Of a stretch of DNA of 64,000 bases, positions 8,449-17,730 are shown piece after piece. Source of the stretch: JBBQED01 sp038320345. Its GTDB lineage: Bacteria; Bacteroidota; Bacteroidia; AKYH767-A; OLB10. The stretch spans positions 270,778 through 334,777 of the forward strand of contig JBBQED010000002.1 of assembly GCA_038320345.1 (NCBI GenBank), given 5' to 3'. The notes under the pieces were generated by a model, which was given only the letters and a program-made list of their open reading frames with translations, was not told the DNA's origin and did not search any database. Both the position numbers and the translations under genes were made by a program. Within the stretch, counting starts at the first letter, position 1, and every line of letters begins with the position of its first letter.

Positions 8449-8852
8449 TGTTTGTGTTTAAAATAATTGATGGATACTAAGTGTTTAACCACCGTTCCAT
8501 TTGTGTGGTAGGGAGTCAATACTTAAATGATAAGATTGAAATGTAAATATTGATCGTAAGCAAGAATTGCCCGATTAAAGAAAAACTATGTTGGACGGTG
8601 AATAATATTCTTCCATAAGACCATGATACAAAGATGCGCTATTCATTTACATTTAAATAATGATATTGATCACTTTTTAAAACCTGAAAATGAAACAAAA
8701 TAGTAGTCCGAGAAAGAATCAAGCGAATCCAGTAAAATTATTAATTGAAAGAATAGCTGATAAAGCTTATCTTTACTAGAACCCCATAAATTTATTTATT
8801 GCATTATAACTTATTGTTATACAATCAAATAAATAATAAGAACCAACATTAA
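8449..8852. other. 404-bp divergent intergenic region between tnaA and the RNA methyltransferase
   Basis: The region must carry promoters for both divergent genes. On the minus strand a CATCTTTG near-match to the TAnnTTTG -7 box lies at 8629-8636. On the plus strand, close to the methyltransferase gene, there is a short palindrome (ATTGT TAT ACAAT, 8813-8825) and very AT-rich sequence. No hairpin terminator was found in the tnaA leader. Confidence 0.5.
8586..8624 (-). CDS. Possible tryptophanase leader peptide (12 codons)
   Basis: An ATG-started minus-strand frame encodes MVLWKNIIHRPT. It holds one Trp and ends close to HRP, recalling E. coli TnaC, which has WFNID and ends in DHRP. Its stop lies 137 bases before tnaA. 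The Trp-to-Pro spacing is 7 residues, against 12 in TnaC, and the conserved Asp is absent. The ORF is short enough to occur by chance, and the nearest -7-like box is only a few bases upstream, which would make the transcript nearly leaderless. Treat as speculative. Confidence 0.15.
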   Translation of the reverse strand: MVLWKNIIHRPT

Positions 8853-10031
8853 ATGAAGCTAATTGCAAAAACTTTTGCCGGATGTGAAGAGGTATTAAGA
8901 ATTGAGCTAGAGGAAATCGGAGCTAGTGAAATTCGCATTCTCACAAGAGCTGTAGAATTTGAAGGAGATTTAGAAATGATGTACAAAGCAAATTTATGTT
9001 GTCGTACAGCCTTAAGAATATTGAAACCTTTCAAAACTTTCGAAGCTGCGAACGAAGAAATGCTTTATCATGAAATTCAAAATATTGATTGGACAGAACA
9101 TTTTTCGTTAACACAAACTTTTGCAATCAATGCTACCTTAAATCAATCTACGCTTACCCATTCACAATATGTTGCACTAAAAGCAAAAGATGCAATTGTA
9201 GATCAATTCAGGGATAAATACGAGGACCGCCCTAATGTAGATATCGATAATCCCGATCTCAGAATCCACTTGCATATTTATGAAGATAATTGCACACTTT
9301 CCTTTGACAGTTCAGGGGAATCTTTACATAAAAGAGGATATCGTGATTATACAAATCAAGCTCCTATGAATGAGGCGCTAGCTGCTGCATTGATTCTCAT
9401 GAGCGGTTGGGATAAAAAAAGTCCTTTAGCTGATTTCATGTGTGGAAGTGGAACTATTCTTATTGAAGCAGGAATGATTGCTAGAAATATTGCACCTAAT
9501 AAACTTAAACCTCGTTTTGGATTTCAAACGTGGAACGATTTTGATGCAGCAGTCTGGAAAAAAGTATTCGAGAATGCAATAAATGCAGAAATCGAAACCG
9601 GCAATTTAAAAATTTACGGATCTGATATCAGCGGAATTGTTTTAGATAAAGCGAAACAGAATATTGAAAATGCTGGATTGAGTGACCTGATACAATTAAA
9701 AAAATGTACGTTCGAAAAATTTATTCCACATGTAGAAGGAGGAACATTGATTTGTAATCCACCCTATGGAATGCGGATCGAACCGGACGATATCAGAGCC
9801 ATGTATCAGTCGATAGGCGACAGTATGAAACAGAATTTTAAGGGTTGGACCTGTTGGATTTTCACCGGGAATCTAGAAGTAGCCAAATTTATTGGATTAA
9901 GACCTACTCGTAAAATTCCTTTATTTAATGGTCCGATTGAATGCCGTTATTTAAAATTTGATATTTACTCCGGTAGTAAAAAAGAAACGAAGAAGGAAAA
10001 ATCCGACTTTCCTGATACTAGTAAAAATTAA
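8853..10031 (+). CDS. THUMP-domain class I RNA methyltransferase (RlmL N-terminal/YpsC type)
   Basis: The 392-residue protein joins an N-terminal ferredoxin-like/THUMP RNA-binding part (residues ~1-160, opening 'KTFAGCEEVL') to a SAM-dependent methyltransferase domain (~170-375). SAM motif I is 'ADFMCGSGTILIEA' (around residue 195). The catalytic motif IV is NPPY (about residue 300), typical of N2-guanine methylation. 'SLHKRGYR' is the linker seen in the RlmL/YpsC family. It probably modifies a guanine in 23S rRNA, but the exact position is not deducible. The C-terminal tail is Lys-rich. The J-domain gene follows after 24 bases, so the two are likely cotranscribed. Confidence 0.88.
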   Translation: MKLIAKTFAGCEEVLRIELEEIGASEIRILTRAVEFEGDLEMMYKANLCCRTALRILKPFKTFEAANEEMLYHEIQNIDWTEHFSLTQTFAINATLNQSTLTHSQYVALKAKDAIVDQFRDKYEDRPNVDIDNPDLRIHLHIYEDNCTLSFDSSGESLHKRGYRDYTNQAPMNEALAAALILMSGWDKKSPLADFMCGSGTILIEAGMIARNIAPNKLKPRFGFQTWNDFDAAVWKKVFENAINAEIETGNLKIYGSDISGIVLDKAKQNIENAGLSDLIQLKKCTFEKFIPHVEGGTLICNPPYGMRIEPDDIRAMYQSIGDSMKQNFKGWTCWIFTGNLEVAKFIGLRPTRKIPLFNGPIECRYLKFDIYSGSKKETKKEKSDFPDTSKN

Positions 10032-10055
10032 TTTTAAAGATTTAACAACCCCACT

Positions 10056-11231
10056 TTGGAAAAAAATAAACCTCTCAATTCCGATAAAATAGTGAACAAA
10101 GGATTAGTGATCACTCCCCACGAAAGTGAATTGCTTAGTAAGGAACAAGAACGATTTAATTTACTGCTGGAAAGAATGAAAAAAGCGGAGTTGAAATCCG
10201 AAGCAGAACGATTAATTCTAGATGCAAAACTTGATGAATGTATACGAAGTGTATATCCTGTTAATCAGGAATTAAATAAAATTAAATTTCTTATCATTGA
10301 AGAAATGTACCGGTATTTTTCAGCAAATAAAATGTCGGCACCTAAGCGTAATGCTTTTATTGCGTATATCTCAGAGATGACAGATGGAATCATATATGGA
10401 GTAAATGGATTAGAAGAAAAAGAAACTGAAAGACTGATGGAGATTCTGGACTTACTGGTTTCAGAAGAAAATAAAAAGAAATCTAAAAGAGCACTCCAAG
10501 AAGAAAGAGATGAGGCTTTTGAAATGATGATTAGTCAGATGGAAGCCGACCTTCAAGAAAGGGGATTTATCGTTGATTTAAGTGATTTGAAATTTGGCAT
10601 GAGCACAGAAGAAATCAATAAAATTGTAGATGAGAAATTAAAGCATTATGCTGAACCTAATCCTTCAAGCCAAAACAAAAAGGAAAAAAAGAAATCTAAA
10701 AAAGAAATCGAAAAAGAACAACGGCAGAAAGAAATTGATGAAATAAAAGGAAAAGACTTATCCTCCATTTATAAATCGTTAGCAAAAATATTGCACCCCG
10801 ATCTTGAGCAAGATGATGAAATTAAAGTCAAAAAAGGGGAATGGATGAAGCGACTCACAGTAGCGTATGAAAAGAAAGATCTCAAGACATTGCTTGAAAT
10901 AGAATTGGAATGGGCGCTAGGAGAAAAGAATAGAATACAATCGTTAACGAATGACAAACTTAGATTATACAATGAAATGTTATTCGAGCAGGTACTGAAA
11001 ATGGAAAGTCAGGTTATGGCACTCGCTATGGATAATAAATATTCTATGCTTAGTTTTTTTGCGGATGGAGTTTTTAATGTAAGTAGATGGAGACCTGCTT
11101 TTTCGATAAAAAAAATTAAGGATCAAATACGTAATTTTGAGTTTGCACTTGAAGTATTGGAGCGCCATGATAAAAAAACTAAAGATCTTATAGACAGAAT
11201 TCTCAAAGATCAAATGCGATCTTCTTATTAA
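10056..11231 (+). CDS. J-domain (HPD) protein with long charged N-terminal region
   Basis: The 391-residue protein is highly charged and mostly helical. Residues ~235-290 have the features of a DnaJ J domain: 'SIYKSLAKILHPDLEQD' with the HPD motif at residues 247-249, then a helix and 'YEKKDLKTLLEIE'. The J domain should stimulate an Hsp70 ATPase. It sits in the middle to C-terminal half, preceded by a Lys/Glu-rich linker (~215-230), and no Gly/Phe or zinc region follows. Such J proteins are usually specialised or orphan cochaperones. The start is TTG at 10056; no ATG in this frame occurs before the helical region. It follows the methyltransferase gene by 24 bases. Client and function unknown. 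Confidence 0.7.
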   Translation: MEKNKPLNSDKIVNKGLVITPHESELLSKEQERFNLLLERMKKAELKSEAERLILDAKLDECIRSVYPVNQELNKIKFLIIEEMYRYFSANKMSAPKRNAFIAYISEMTDGIIYGVNGLEEKETERLMEILDLLVSEENKKKSKRALQEERDEAFEMMISQMEADLQERGFIVDLSDLKFGMSTEEINKIVDEKLKHYAEPNPSSQNKKEKKKSKKEIEKEQRQKEIDEIKGKDLSSIYKSLAKILHPDLEQDDEIKVKKGEWMKRLTVAYEKKDLKTLLEIELEWALGEKNRIQSLTNDKLRLYNEMLFEQVLKMESQVMALAMDNKYSMLSFFADGVFNVSRWRPAFSIKKIKDQIRNFEFALEVLERHDKKTKDLIDRILKDQMRSSY

Positions 11232-11485
11232 TTTCCATTTCTAGGATTTTCTCTCCATCGATTTCGCGAACGGTTCTACCCAGAGTAAGCAACGATAAAA
11301 TCAATTAGACAGTCACCGATTTTAAATCCTGTAGCTGATGTACTACAAGGAAATAAGTATAATTTTAGATTCTCTCTTAAATTATTAAATACCAAATAGA
11401 TACAGTCCTTTTTTTTGGCTCCTTATCATTGCTATTTCTCCTTCAAAGTCAGTTAGATTTTCATACAACTTAGAGCATCTTCTGT

Positions 11486-11493
11486 TATCTTTG
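11486..11493 (+). promoter_or_regulatory. TAnnTTTG -7 promoter box before the PNGase F-like gene
   Basis: TATCTTTG matches the Bacteroidota sigma-70 -7 consensus, 26 bases before the ATG at 11520. A clear TTG -33 element at the usual spacing is not obvious. Confidence 0.5.
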
Positions 11494-11519
11494 TTTTCAA
11501 ACCTTAGCTCAACACTTCG

Positions 11520-14500
11520 ATGAAAAAAACAATTATAGCACTATTTATTTTCTTAGTCTTTTTCGGACAGCGTTCAATGGCAACTAACGGTGATACCTTA
11601 ACGATACAAACTTTTACATTTGGATCTCCTCAAGATGCTTGGTTTGTATTTCCATCAGACACAGTGAATATTGAAAAAATTCTGATGCTTTACACGTTAA
11701 AGTGTAATCCTCAGCAAAGCCCTGCGTGTGGAGAATGGGATTATCTAACATCAACTTATCTGTATAAAAAAACTGGTAATACTGATAGTTTATTTCATCA
11801 TCAGCCGCTGTTCATGAGCAATGGATCAACGCCTGATAGTATTCCATATATAAATAGTCCTTCATATAGCTATCAAGCTAATTGGCAAGATTTCATTGTA
11901 CATACTTCCACTACTTCTTTAAACACCTACGCTTCAGGAACAGGATCTACAGCCTCCTCCTACCCTTTTGGAAGTTCAGCATCGGTTTCTCGTTCACAGT
12001 ATTTATGGAAAGCTTCTGAACTAACTGCAGCAGGAATGTCGTCTGGAAACATTACTGGGCTTCAGTTTTATCTTCAATCAACAGGAAGTTTACTGCGTAA
12101 TTTAAGTATCAGAATTGCAAATACAACAGCAGACTCACTAACTCGTTCCACATTGGTGGCGACAGGATTCATTACTGTATATTCGCTCAATACCCAGATC
12201 TCATCAACAGGTTGGAAGAGTTTGCAATTCACAACACCCTTTAATTGGAATGGTACTTCTAATCTGGTGATTGAAATTACCTACGATAACACTTCACCAG
12301 GAATCGATAATGTAGTAGATGCAAGCACTACTAGTTTCAAATCAGGATTAACAAATTCTGGGGACGACCGCACTGCTAAATTCCATAATGGAGCTTTTAT
12401 CGATATTCCATTAAACCCTCAAGTAGCAGCGATTGATTCATTTGTTACTGTTTGCTATTGGGCTTATGGAGATCCATTATTGCAACCGAACGATGGTACT
12501 TCCTTTGAAGCCGTTGATTCAGTAGGGAACAGAATTTTAAATGCACATTGTCCATGGTCGGACAGTAAAGTCTATTGGGATGCAGGATCTGTCGGCAATA
12601 CTTATGATCGTGTATCCAAGACTGCCACTGCCTTACAAATAAAAGGTAAATGGAACTATTGGACATTCATGAAAAACTGCAATTCAGGAATCATGAAAAT
12701 ATATTGCAATGGACTTTTATTTTTCACAGGAAGTGCCAAAACAAAATTAATGTCGGGCATCGATCATTTCAGAATTGGAAAGGGTAATTGGGCAGGATCA
12801 CAATCCTTTGAAGGAAGAATTGATGATTTTGCTGTTTTCAATGTAGAAATTCCATTAACCACTATTCAACAATATATGCTGAGGACGATTGATCCCTCAC
12901 ATCCCTATTACAATAACTTGGTATTATACTATCATTTTGATGATGGTAATTATCTTACAGCTAGCGATGCTGCTCCGGTTCTACATGATGCTGCATTATT
13001 AAATGCAGGAACTGATAACCCTTTAAAAATTTCTACTGAACTAAATTATAATTTCACAGAAAGCACATTACGTCCTAACGTTAAATTTGAGCAAGGAGTT
13101 TATATTTCTTATTTGGATTCTACACTTGTTGTTGATTCCACAATGAATGCTCCTATTCAGATTATCACTTTTGCTGATTCAGTAAATAATCCAGGAGTTG
13201 CCACAGATACCATGATGGTTTGGGCGCCCTATTACAATAATTATATCTATGATGCACAAGGAAATGTAATCGATTCTTCTTTAGTAAATGCCAACGGAAC
13301 ATTGTATCAAGCGTACTATGATTATTATTCATATTTCCCGGAAGTAGAGCGATTTGAATTAGGAAGATATATTACACCCTATGGAAACGGCTTAAGTTTA
13401 GGAAACGGATGGACTTGGACATTTGATGTAAGTGATTATAGAACATTACTGAGTGATAGCGTGCATCTTGCTGCTGGAAACTGGCAGGAACTACTTGACA
13501 TGAAATTTGTAATTATTAAAGGGATTCCACCACGTAATGTTATTAGCATTCAAAATTTATGGAATGGCAATTTCGATTATGGAGTAGCTGGGGATCCTAT
13601 CGACAATCATTTAACAGCAATTAATGCATCAATACCAGTGAATGCTGCAATGGCAAGGTGGAAATCAAGGGTAACTGGACATGGAATGGATACTCCGCAG
13701 AACTGTGCGGAGTTTTGTCCAAAAACACATTATTATAAAGTTGATGGTGTTCAGCGTTATTCAAAATTAGTATGGCGCGACAACTGCGATTACAATCCAT
13801 TATATCCTCAAGGTGGAACATGGGTATATGATCGTGCAAACTGGTGTCCGGGCGCTGAAGTTTGGACCTACGACTGGGAAATCACGAATTGGGTAACACC
13901 GGGAGCTTCATTCAGCCTCGATCATGATGTTCAGGCTTATACACATACCAGCGGATGGGATTATTATCAGATCGAAGATCAGTTAGTAAGTTACTCTGCA
14001 CCGAATTTCACAAATGATGCTGCTTTAGAAGACATTCTTGCACCGGGTGCCAATCAGATGTGGCAAAGAATGAATCCGGTATGCTCTAGTCCTATCATTA
14101 AAATAAAAAATACTGGCTCCAATCCCCTCACCTCTTTAACAATTACGTACGGATTAAACGGAGGAGTAGCACCTTCTACTTTCACATGGACTGGCAACCT
14201 AGCGTTTATGCAAATCGCAACAGTAAACCTTGGCAGTTTCAATTGGACAGGTAATGCGAATCAGTTTTATGCATATGTAAGTAATCCAAATGGGGCAGCT
14301 GATCAATATGCATATAATGATACAATGAAAACTGATTTTGCATATCCTACAGCAATGCCTTCCAGTTTTGTAATTGAATTAAAAACGAACAGTGCGCCAA
14401 GTGAAAACAGTTACACTTTGAAGGATGATGCGGGAAATATAGTATTTTCAAGGAGCGGATTAAGTGCCAATACAATATATAGTGACACCGTGAGTCTCGC

Positions 14501-14960
14501 TAATGGTTGTTATAAATTCGAATTGCTGGATACTGGTGAAGATGGATTAACATGGTGGGCTAACACGTCACAAGGGTCAGGTACATTACGCTTTAGAAAT
14601 GCTGGTGTTAATACCATTATCAATACTTTCAATTCTGATTTTGGTGGTCAGATCTATCAGCAGTTCACGGTAGGATTGGTAACAGCAGTTCAAGATTATA
14701 TTCTGACAAAAACCAATACGATGTCTGTTTATCCAAATCCAACTTCAGGAATCGTGAATATAGATTTCAATCTTACAGAACGTAATGATGCGGTGATAGA
14801 GATTTATGATATAGTGGGAAAAATGCTCTATACAACTACCTCTCCAATGATAACAGCTGGAAGTGTTCAGGTGGACTTGTCGGCTTTCCCTAAAGGAGTT
14901 TATCTTGTTCATCTGAAAAGTGGAAATGAGAATATCACTAAAAAAATTATCCTCCAATAA
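11520..14960 (+). CDS. Secreted PNGase F-like protein with inserted LamG-like domain and T9SS type A signal
   Basis: The 1146-residue protein has a signal peptide (cleavage near SMA). It shows two separated blocks resembling peptide-N-glycosidase F, which removes N-glycans from glycoproteins. Block one, residues ~25-85, has CGEWD with Asp74 at the place of the catalytic Asp60. Block two, residues ~610-860, has 'GRYITPYG', CAEFC with Glu731 at the place of Glu206, and 'DRANWCPGA'. Between them lie ~500 residues: a beta-sandwich-like region (~135-290) and a concanavalin/LamG-like domain (~330-460). A C-terminal 'SVYPNPTSG' domain directs T9SS export. It is probably a deglycosylase acting outside the cell, perhaps with lectin help from the LamG part. 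A terminator follows directly, so it is likely monocistronic. Confidence 0.85.
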   Translation: MKKTIIALFIFLVFFGQRSMATNGDTLTIQTFTFGSPQDAWFVFPSDTVNIEKILMLYTLKCNPQQSPACGEWDYLTSTYLYKKTGNTDSLFHHQPLFMSNGSTPDSIPYINSPSYSYQANWQDFIVHTSTTSLNTYASGTGSTASSYPFGSSASVSRSQYLWKASELTAAGMSSGNITGLQFYLQSTGSLLRNLSIRIANTTADSLTRSTLVATGFITVYSLNTQISSTGWKSLQFTTPFNWNGTSNLVIEITYDNTSPGIDNVVDASTTSFKSGLTNSGDDRTAKFHNGAFIDIPLNPQVAAIDSFVTVCYWAYGDPLLQPNDGTSFEAVDSVGNRILNAHCPWSDSKVYWDAGSVGNTYDRVSKTATALQIKGKWNYWTFMKNCNSGIMKIYCNGLLFFTGSAKTKLMSGIDHFRIGKGNWAGSQSFEGRIDDFAVFNVEIPLTTIQQYMLRTIDPSHPYYNNLVLYYHFDDGNYLTASDAAPVLHDAALLNAGTDNPLKISTELNYNFTESTLRPNVKFEQGVYISYLDSTLVVDSTMNAPIQIITFADSVNNPGVATDTMMVWAPYYNNYIYDAQGNVIDSSLVNANGTLYQAYYDYYSYFPEVERFELGRYITPYGNGLSLGNGWTWTFDVSDYRTLLSDSVHLAAGNWQELLDMKFVIIKGIPPRNVISIQNLWNGNFDYGVAGDPIDNHLTAINASIPVNAAMARWKSRVTGHGMDTPQNCAEFCPKTHYYKVDGVQRYSKLVWRDNCDYNPLYPQGGTWVYDRANWCPGAEVWTYDWEITNWVTPGASFSLDHDVQAYTHTSGWDYYQIEDQLVSYSAPNFTNDAALEDILAPGANQMWQRMNPVCSSPIIKIKNTGSNPLTSLTITYGLNGGVAPSTFTWTGNLAFMQIATVNLGSFNWTGNANQFYAYVSNPNGAADQYAYNDTMKTDFAYPTAMPSSFVIELKTNSAPSENSYTLKDDAGNIVFSRSGLSANTIYSDTVSLANGCYKFELLDTGEDGLTWWANTSQGSGTLRFRNAGVNTIINTFNSDFGGQIYQQFTVGLVTAVQDYILTKTNTMSVYPNPTSGIVNIDFNLTERNDAVIEIYDIVGKMLYTTTSPMITAGSVQVDLSAFPKGVYLVHLKSGNENITKKIILQ

Positions 14961-14977
14961 GATCTTAAAAATATCAG

Positions 14978-15013
14978 CATCCCCCTTGGCTAACGCGAAG
15001 GGGGATTTTTTTT
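14978..15013 (+). terminator. Strong Rho-independent terminator
   Basis: ATCCCCCTT (14979-14987) pairs with AAGGGGGAT (14998-15006) and is followed by a run of T. It lies 18 bases after the stop of the PNGase F-like gene. Confidence 0.92.
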
Positions 15014-15089
15014 GATCCTTTATTTAATTCTATATCAGCCAAGATCCTTTGCAGTTTGCATAGAAATCAGACAGCAATTCTGATTCTAT

Positions 15090-15097
15090 TATCTTTG
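15090..15097 (+). promoter_or_regulatory. TAnnTTTG -7 promoter box before the LmbE-like gene
   Basis: TATCTTTG lies 40 bases before the ATG at 15138. It is identical to the boxes before the PNGase F-like and lolA genes. Confidence 0.5.
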
Positions 15098-15137
15098 ATC
15101 AAAAGAACATATCCTACTTAGAATTAAACACTCCATT

Positions 15138-17612
15138 ATGAATAAGCCCAATTTATTCAGGTGCATTTTATCCATTGCACTTTTTCTATTACTATGCCCA
15201 ACCTATCCGCTTCAGGCACAATCAACTGCTGAAATATATCAGGGATTAAAAAAGCTGGGAGTAACTGGATCTGTGCTTTATATTGCTGCCCATCCCGATG
15301 ACGAAAACACGCGCTTTATCAGTTATTTAGCGCAAGAAAAATTGTACCGGACAGGATATCTTTCTTTAACCCGTGGCGATGGTGGTCAGAATTTGATCGG
15401 CACAGAGCTAGGTGTTAACCTCGGCTTAATTCGTACTCGTGAACTGATGGCGGCAAGAAAAATAGATGGTGGAATACAATTTTTTAGTCGAGCATTTGAT
15501 TTTGGATTTTCAAAAAATCCAGAAGAAACCTTCAGCATCTGGAACAAAGAACAAGTATTGGAAGATGCCGTGTATATCATTCGGAAATTTAAACCAGACA
15601 TTATTGTTTGTCGCTTTGCTGAAGATAGTAGAGCCGGTCATGGTCATCATTCCGCAAGTGCAATTATCGCACGTGAAGCATTTGCTGCTGCTGCTGATCC
15701 TAATCGATTTCCTGATCAAGTAAAACAATTCGGAATATGGCAAGCAAAACGAATGCTATGGAATACGTACAGTTTCGGATCGAATAATACCATTGCTGAA
15801 GATCAATTTAAAGTGGAAGTTGGTGGTTATAATGTCATCCTTGGAAAGAGTTACGGAGAATTAGCAGCTGATAGTAGATCTCAACATAAAAGTCAGGGAT
15901 TTGGTGTTCCTCGTCAGCGTGGAGCTCAAATAGAATATTTCAAAACGATTTCAGGAACTCCTCCTGTAAATGACCTCATGGATGATGTGATGGTTAGCTG
16001 GAAACAAATTCCAAATGCACAAAAAGCAGAGGAACAGTTTCAGAAAATTATTTCCACCTTTCAATTTAATAATCCTTCTTTAAGTGTACCTGCTTTAATC
16101 GAATTCAAAAAAATATTAGAAAGCCTTCCTGAAAGTCTGCTGAAAAAAATTAAAATTCAAGAAACAGAAAAATTGATCTTGGAATGTAGTGGGTATTGGA
16201 CAGCAGCGTATGCACCAGCAGCACGTTTTGCTAGTGGAGATTCTATTCCAGTTACTATTCAAGCCATAGAACGGAGCAATATAACAGCATCCCTACCAGG
16301 ACTTCCTGCTGCCGACAAAGACAGTGTTTGGAATGGAACGCTGCCACAAAATATCTTGAAAAATTTCAGCAAAACATATCCAGGAAAAAAAACTATATCT
16401 CAACCTTACTGGTTGTCGACGCCGCATGAAAAAGGTATGTTTATTCTTGATGATAAAAAACATACTGGTGATCCTTGGTTTGAAGATGCCTTGACGGTAA
16501 ACTACGATGTAGTTATTATGGGAGAAAAGATTCCCGTTAGTTTACCCGTGCTTTACAAGCATACAGATCCTGTTAAAGGAGAACTCTATGATCCGTTAAC
16601 AGTAAGTCCTGTGCTTACCGCCAATGTGCCGGAACAAGTTTTACTATTTCCAGATGCAAACAGCAAGGTGCTTACGGTACGCTTTAGTTATTGGGGACAA
16701 GCTGCAGATTCCTTCAGAATTAAACCTGCCTTGCAAAGTATGAACGGCTGGAAAATTTCACCGGCTGATACCGTTGTTGTTTTTAAAAACAAATCTGAAG
16801 AATGTGAAATCCACTTCATCGTTCAACCTCCTGATGATTTGAAACAAAATAATCAACTGCGAATAAGTGCGATTGATTTCAAAGGAAATCAATTGGTATT
16901 GAGAAGTACGACTGACATTAATTATGATCATATCCCTCCTATTAACTGGTATCCTGATTTAGACATAAGTTTAAAAGCTATTCCTATAAAAATCACAGGA
17001 AAGAAAATTGCCTATATCAAAGGTGCTGGTGATTTGGTTCCCTCCTATTTAAGACAACTAGGATATAATGTGGAAGAATTCACTGCTGAAGATCTGATGG
17101 AAAAGAATTTAACAGTATTCAATGCTATTGTCACTGGGATTAGAGCTTATAATACAGATGATCGTTTACCGTTTCTTCAGGATAAATTGATGGAGTATGT
17201 AAAAAATGGTGGAGTATATGTTGTTCAGTATAACACCAGTGCAGCTACACTTCCAAAAAATTTAGGGCCATATCCCTTTTCGGTAAGCCGTAACCGTGTG
17301 ACGGAAGAAGATGCGGTGGTTACATTTATTAATCCCGCACATCCCATCTTGAATCAACCTAATAAAATTACACAAGAAGATTTTCAAGGATGGGTCCAAG
17401 AACGAGGATTATATTTTGTGGAAAAGCAGGATTCACAGTATGAAACTATTTTAAAAATGAATGATAAAGGTGAAGATCCACAAGATGGAAGTTTGATAGT
17501 TGCCAATTATGGCAAAGGAAAATATGTGTATACGGGTATATCTTTCTTCCGCCAAATTCCTGCTGGCGTAACTGGAGCTGTTCGATTATTTGTCAATCTG
17601 ATTTCAAAATAA
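15138..17612 (+). CDS. PIG-L/LmbE-family deacetylase with C-terminal glutamine amidotransferase-like region
   Basis: The 824-residue protein has a signal peptide (to ~residue 28, ending QAQS), so it acts in the periplasm or outside. The N-terminal domain (~40-260) has the LmbE zinc motif AHPDDE (residues 51-56) and a later 'GHGHHS' (around 172) giving the third ligand. These enzymes remove acetyl groups from N-acetylglucosamine-type substrates. The middle is beta-rich. The C-terminal ~200 residues ('IAYIKGAGDLVPSYLRQLGY', 'GGVYVVQYN') look like the class I glutamine amidotransferase fold often seen in secreted Bacteroidota carbohydrate proteins, but no catalytic triad is evident. A 34-codon gene and a solute symporter follow at once, suggesting that the product is imported by the symporter. 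Confidence 0.85.
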   Translation: MNKPNLFRCILSIALFLLLCPTYPLQAQSTAEIYQGLKKLGVTGSVLYIAAHPDDENTRFISYLAQEKLYRTGYLSLTRGDGGQNLIGTELGVNLGLIRTRELMAARKIDGGIQFFSRAFDFGFSKNPEETFSIWNKEQVLEDAVYIIRKFKPDIIVCRFAEDSRAGHGHHSASAIIAREAFAAAADPNRFPDQVKQFGIWQAKRMLWNTYSFGSNNTIAEDQFKVEVGGYNVILGKSYGELAADSRSQHKSQGFGVPRQRGAQIEYFKTISGTPPVNDLMDDVMVSWKQIPNAQKAEEQFQKIISTFQFNNPSLSVPALIEFKKILESLPESLLKKIKIQETEKLILECSGYWTAAYAPAARFASGDSIPVTIQAIERSNITASLPGLPAADKDSVWNGTLPQNILKNFSKTYPGKKTISQPYWLSTPHEKGMFILDDKKHTGDPWFEDALTVNYDVVIMGEKIPVSLPVLYKHTDPVKGELYDPLTVSPVLTANVPEQVLLFPDANSKVLTVRFSYWGQAADSFRIKPALQSMNGWKISPADTVVVFKNKSEECEIHFIVQPPDDLKQNNQLRISAIDFKGNQLVLRSTTDINYDHIPPINWYPDLDISLKAIPIKITGKKIAYIKGAGDLVPSYLRQLGYNVEEFTAEDLMEKNLTVFNAIVTGIRAYNTDDRLPFLQDKLMEYVKNGGVYVVQYNTSAATLPKNLGPYPFSVSRNRVTEEDAVVTFINPAHPILNQPNKITQEDFQGWVQERGLYFVEKQDSQYETILKMNDKGEDPQDGSLIVANYGKGKYVYTGISFFRQIPAGVTGAVRLFVNLISK

Positions 17613-17625
17613 AACTCCACTGCGC

Positions 17626-17730
17626 ATGACGAATGATCGGCAGTATTTTAATCGATTTTATGTTGGCCTGGTGGTATTCCTGATCCTTCAAATTATTTTC
17701 TATACCTGGTTTACCTCTGTTTTTTCATGA
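17626..17730 (+). CDS. 34-residue membrane microprotein coupled to the symporter
   Basis: An ATG-started frame encodes MTNDRQYFNRFYVGLVVFLI... and ends in TGA at 17728-17730. It begins 13 bases after the deacetylase stop and overlaps the symporter start by four bases (ATGA), the classic arrangement for translational coupling. A short charged N-terminus is followed by a single membrane-spanning segment of ~20 hydrophobic residues (VGLVVFLILQIIFYTWF). It is probably a small subunit or stabiliser of the symporter, an inference from position and topology. It is short enough for automated callers to miss. Confidence 0.65.
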   Translation: MTNDRQYFNRFYVGLVVFLILQIIFYTWFTSVFS

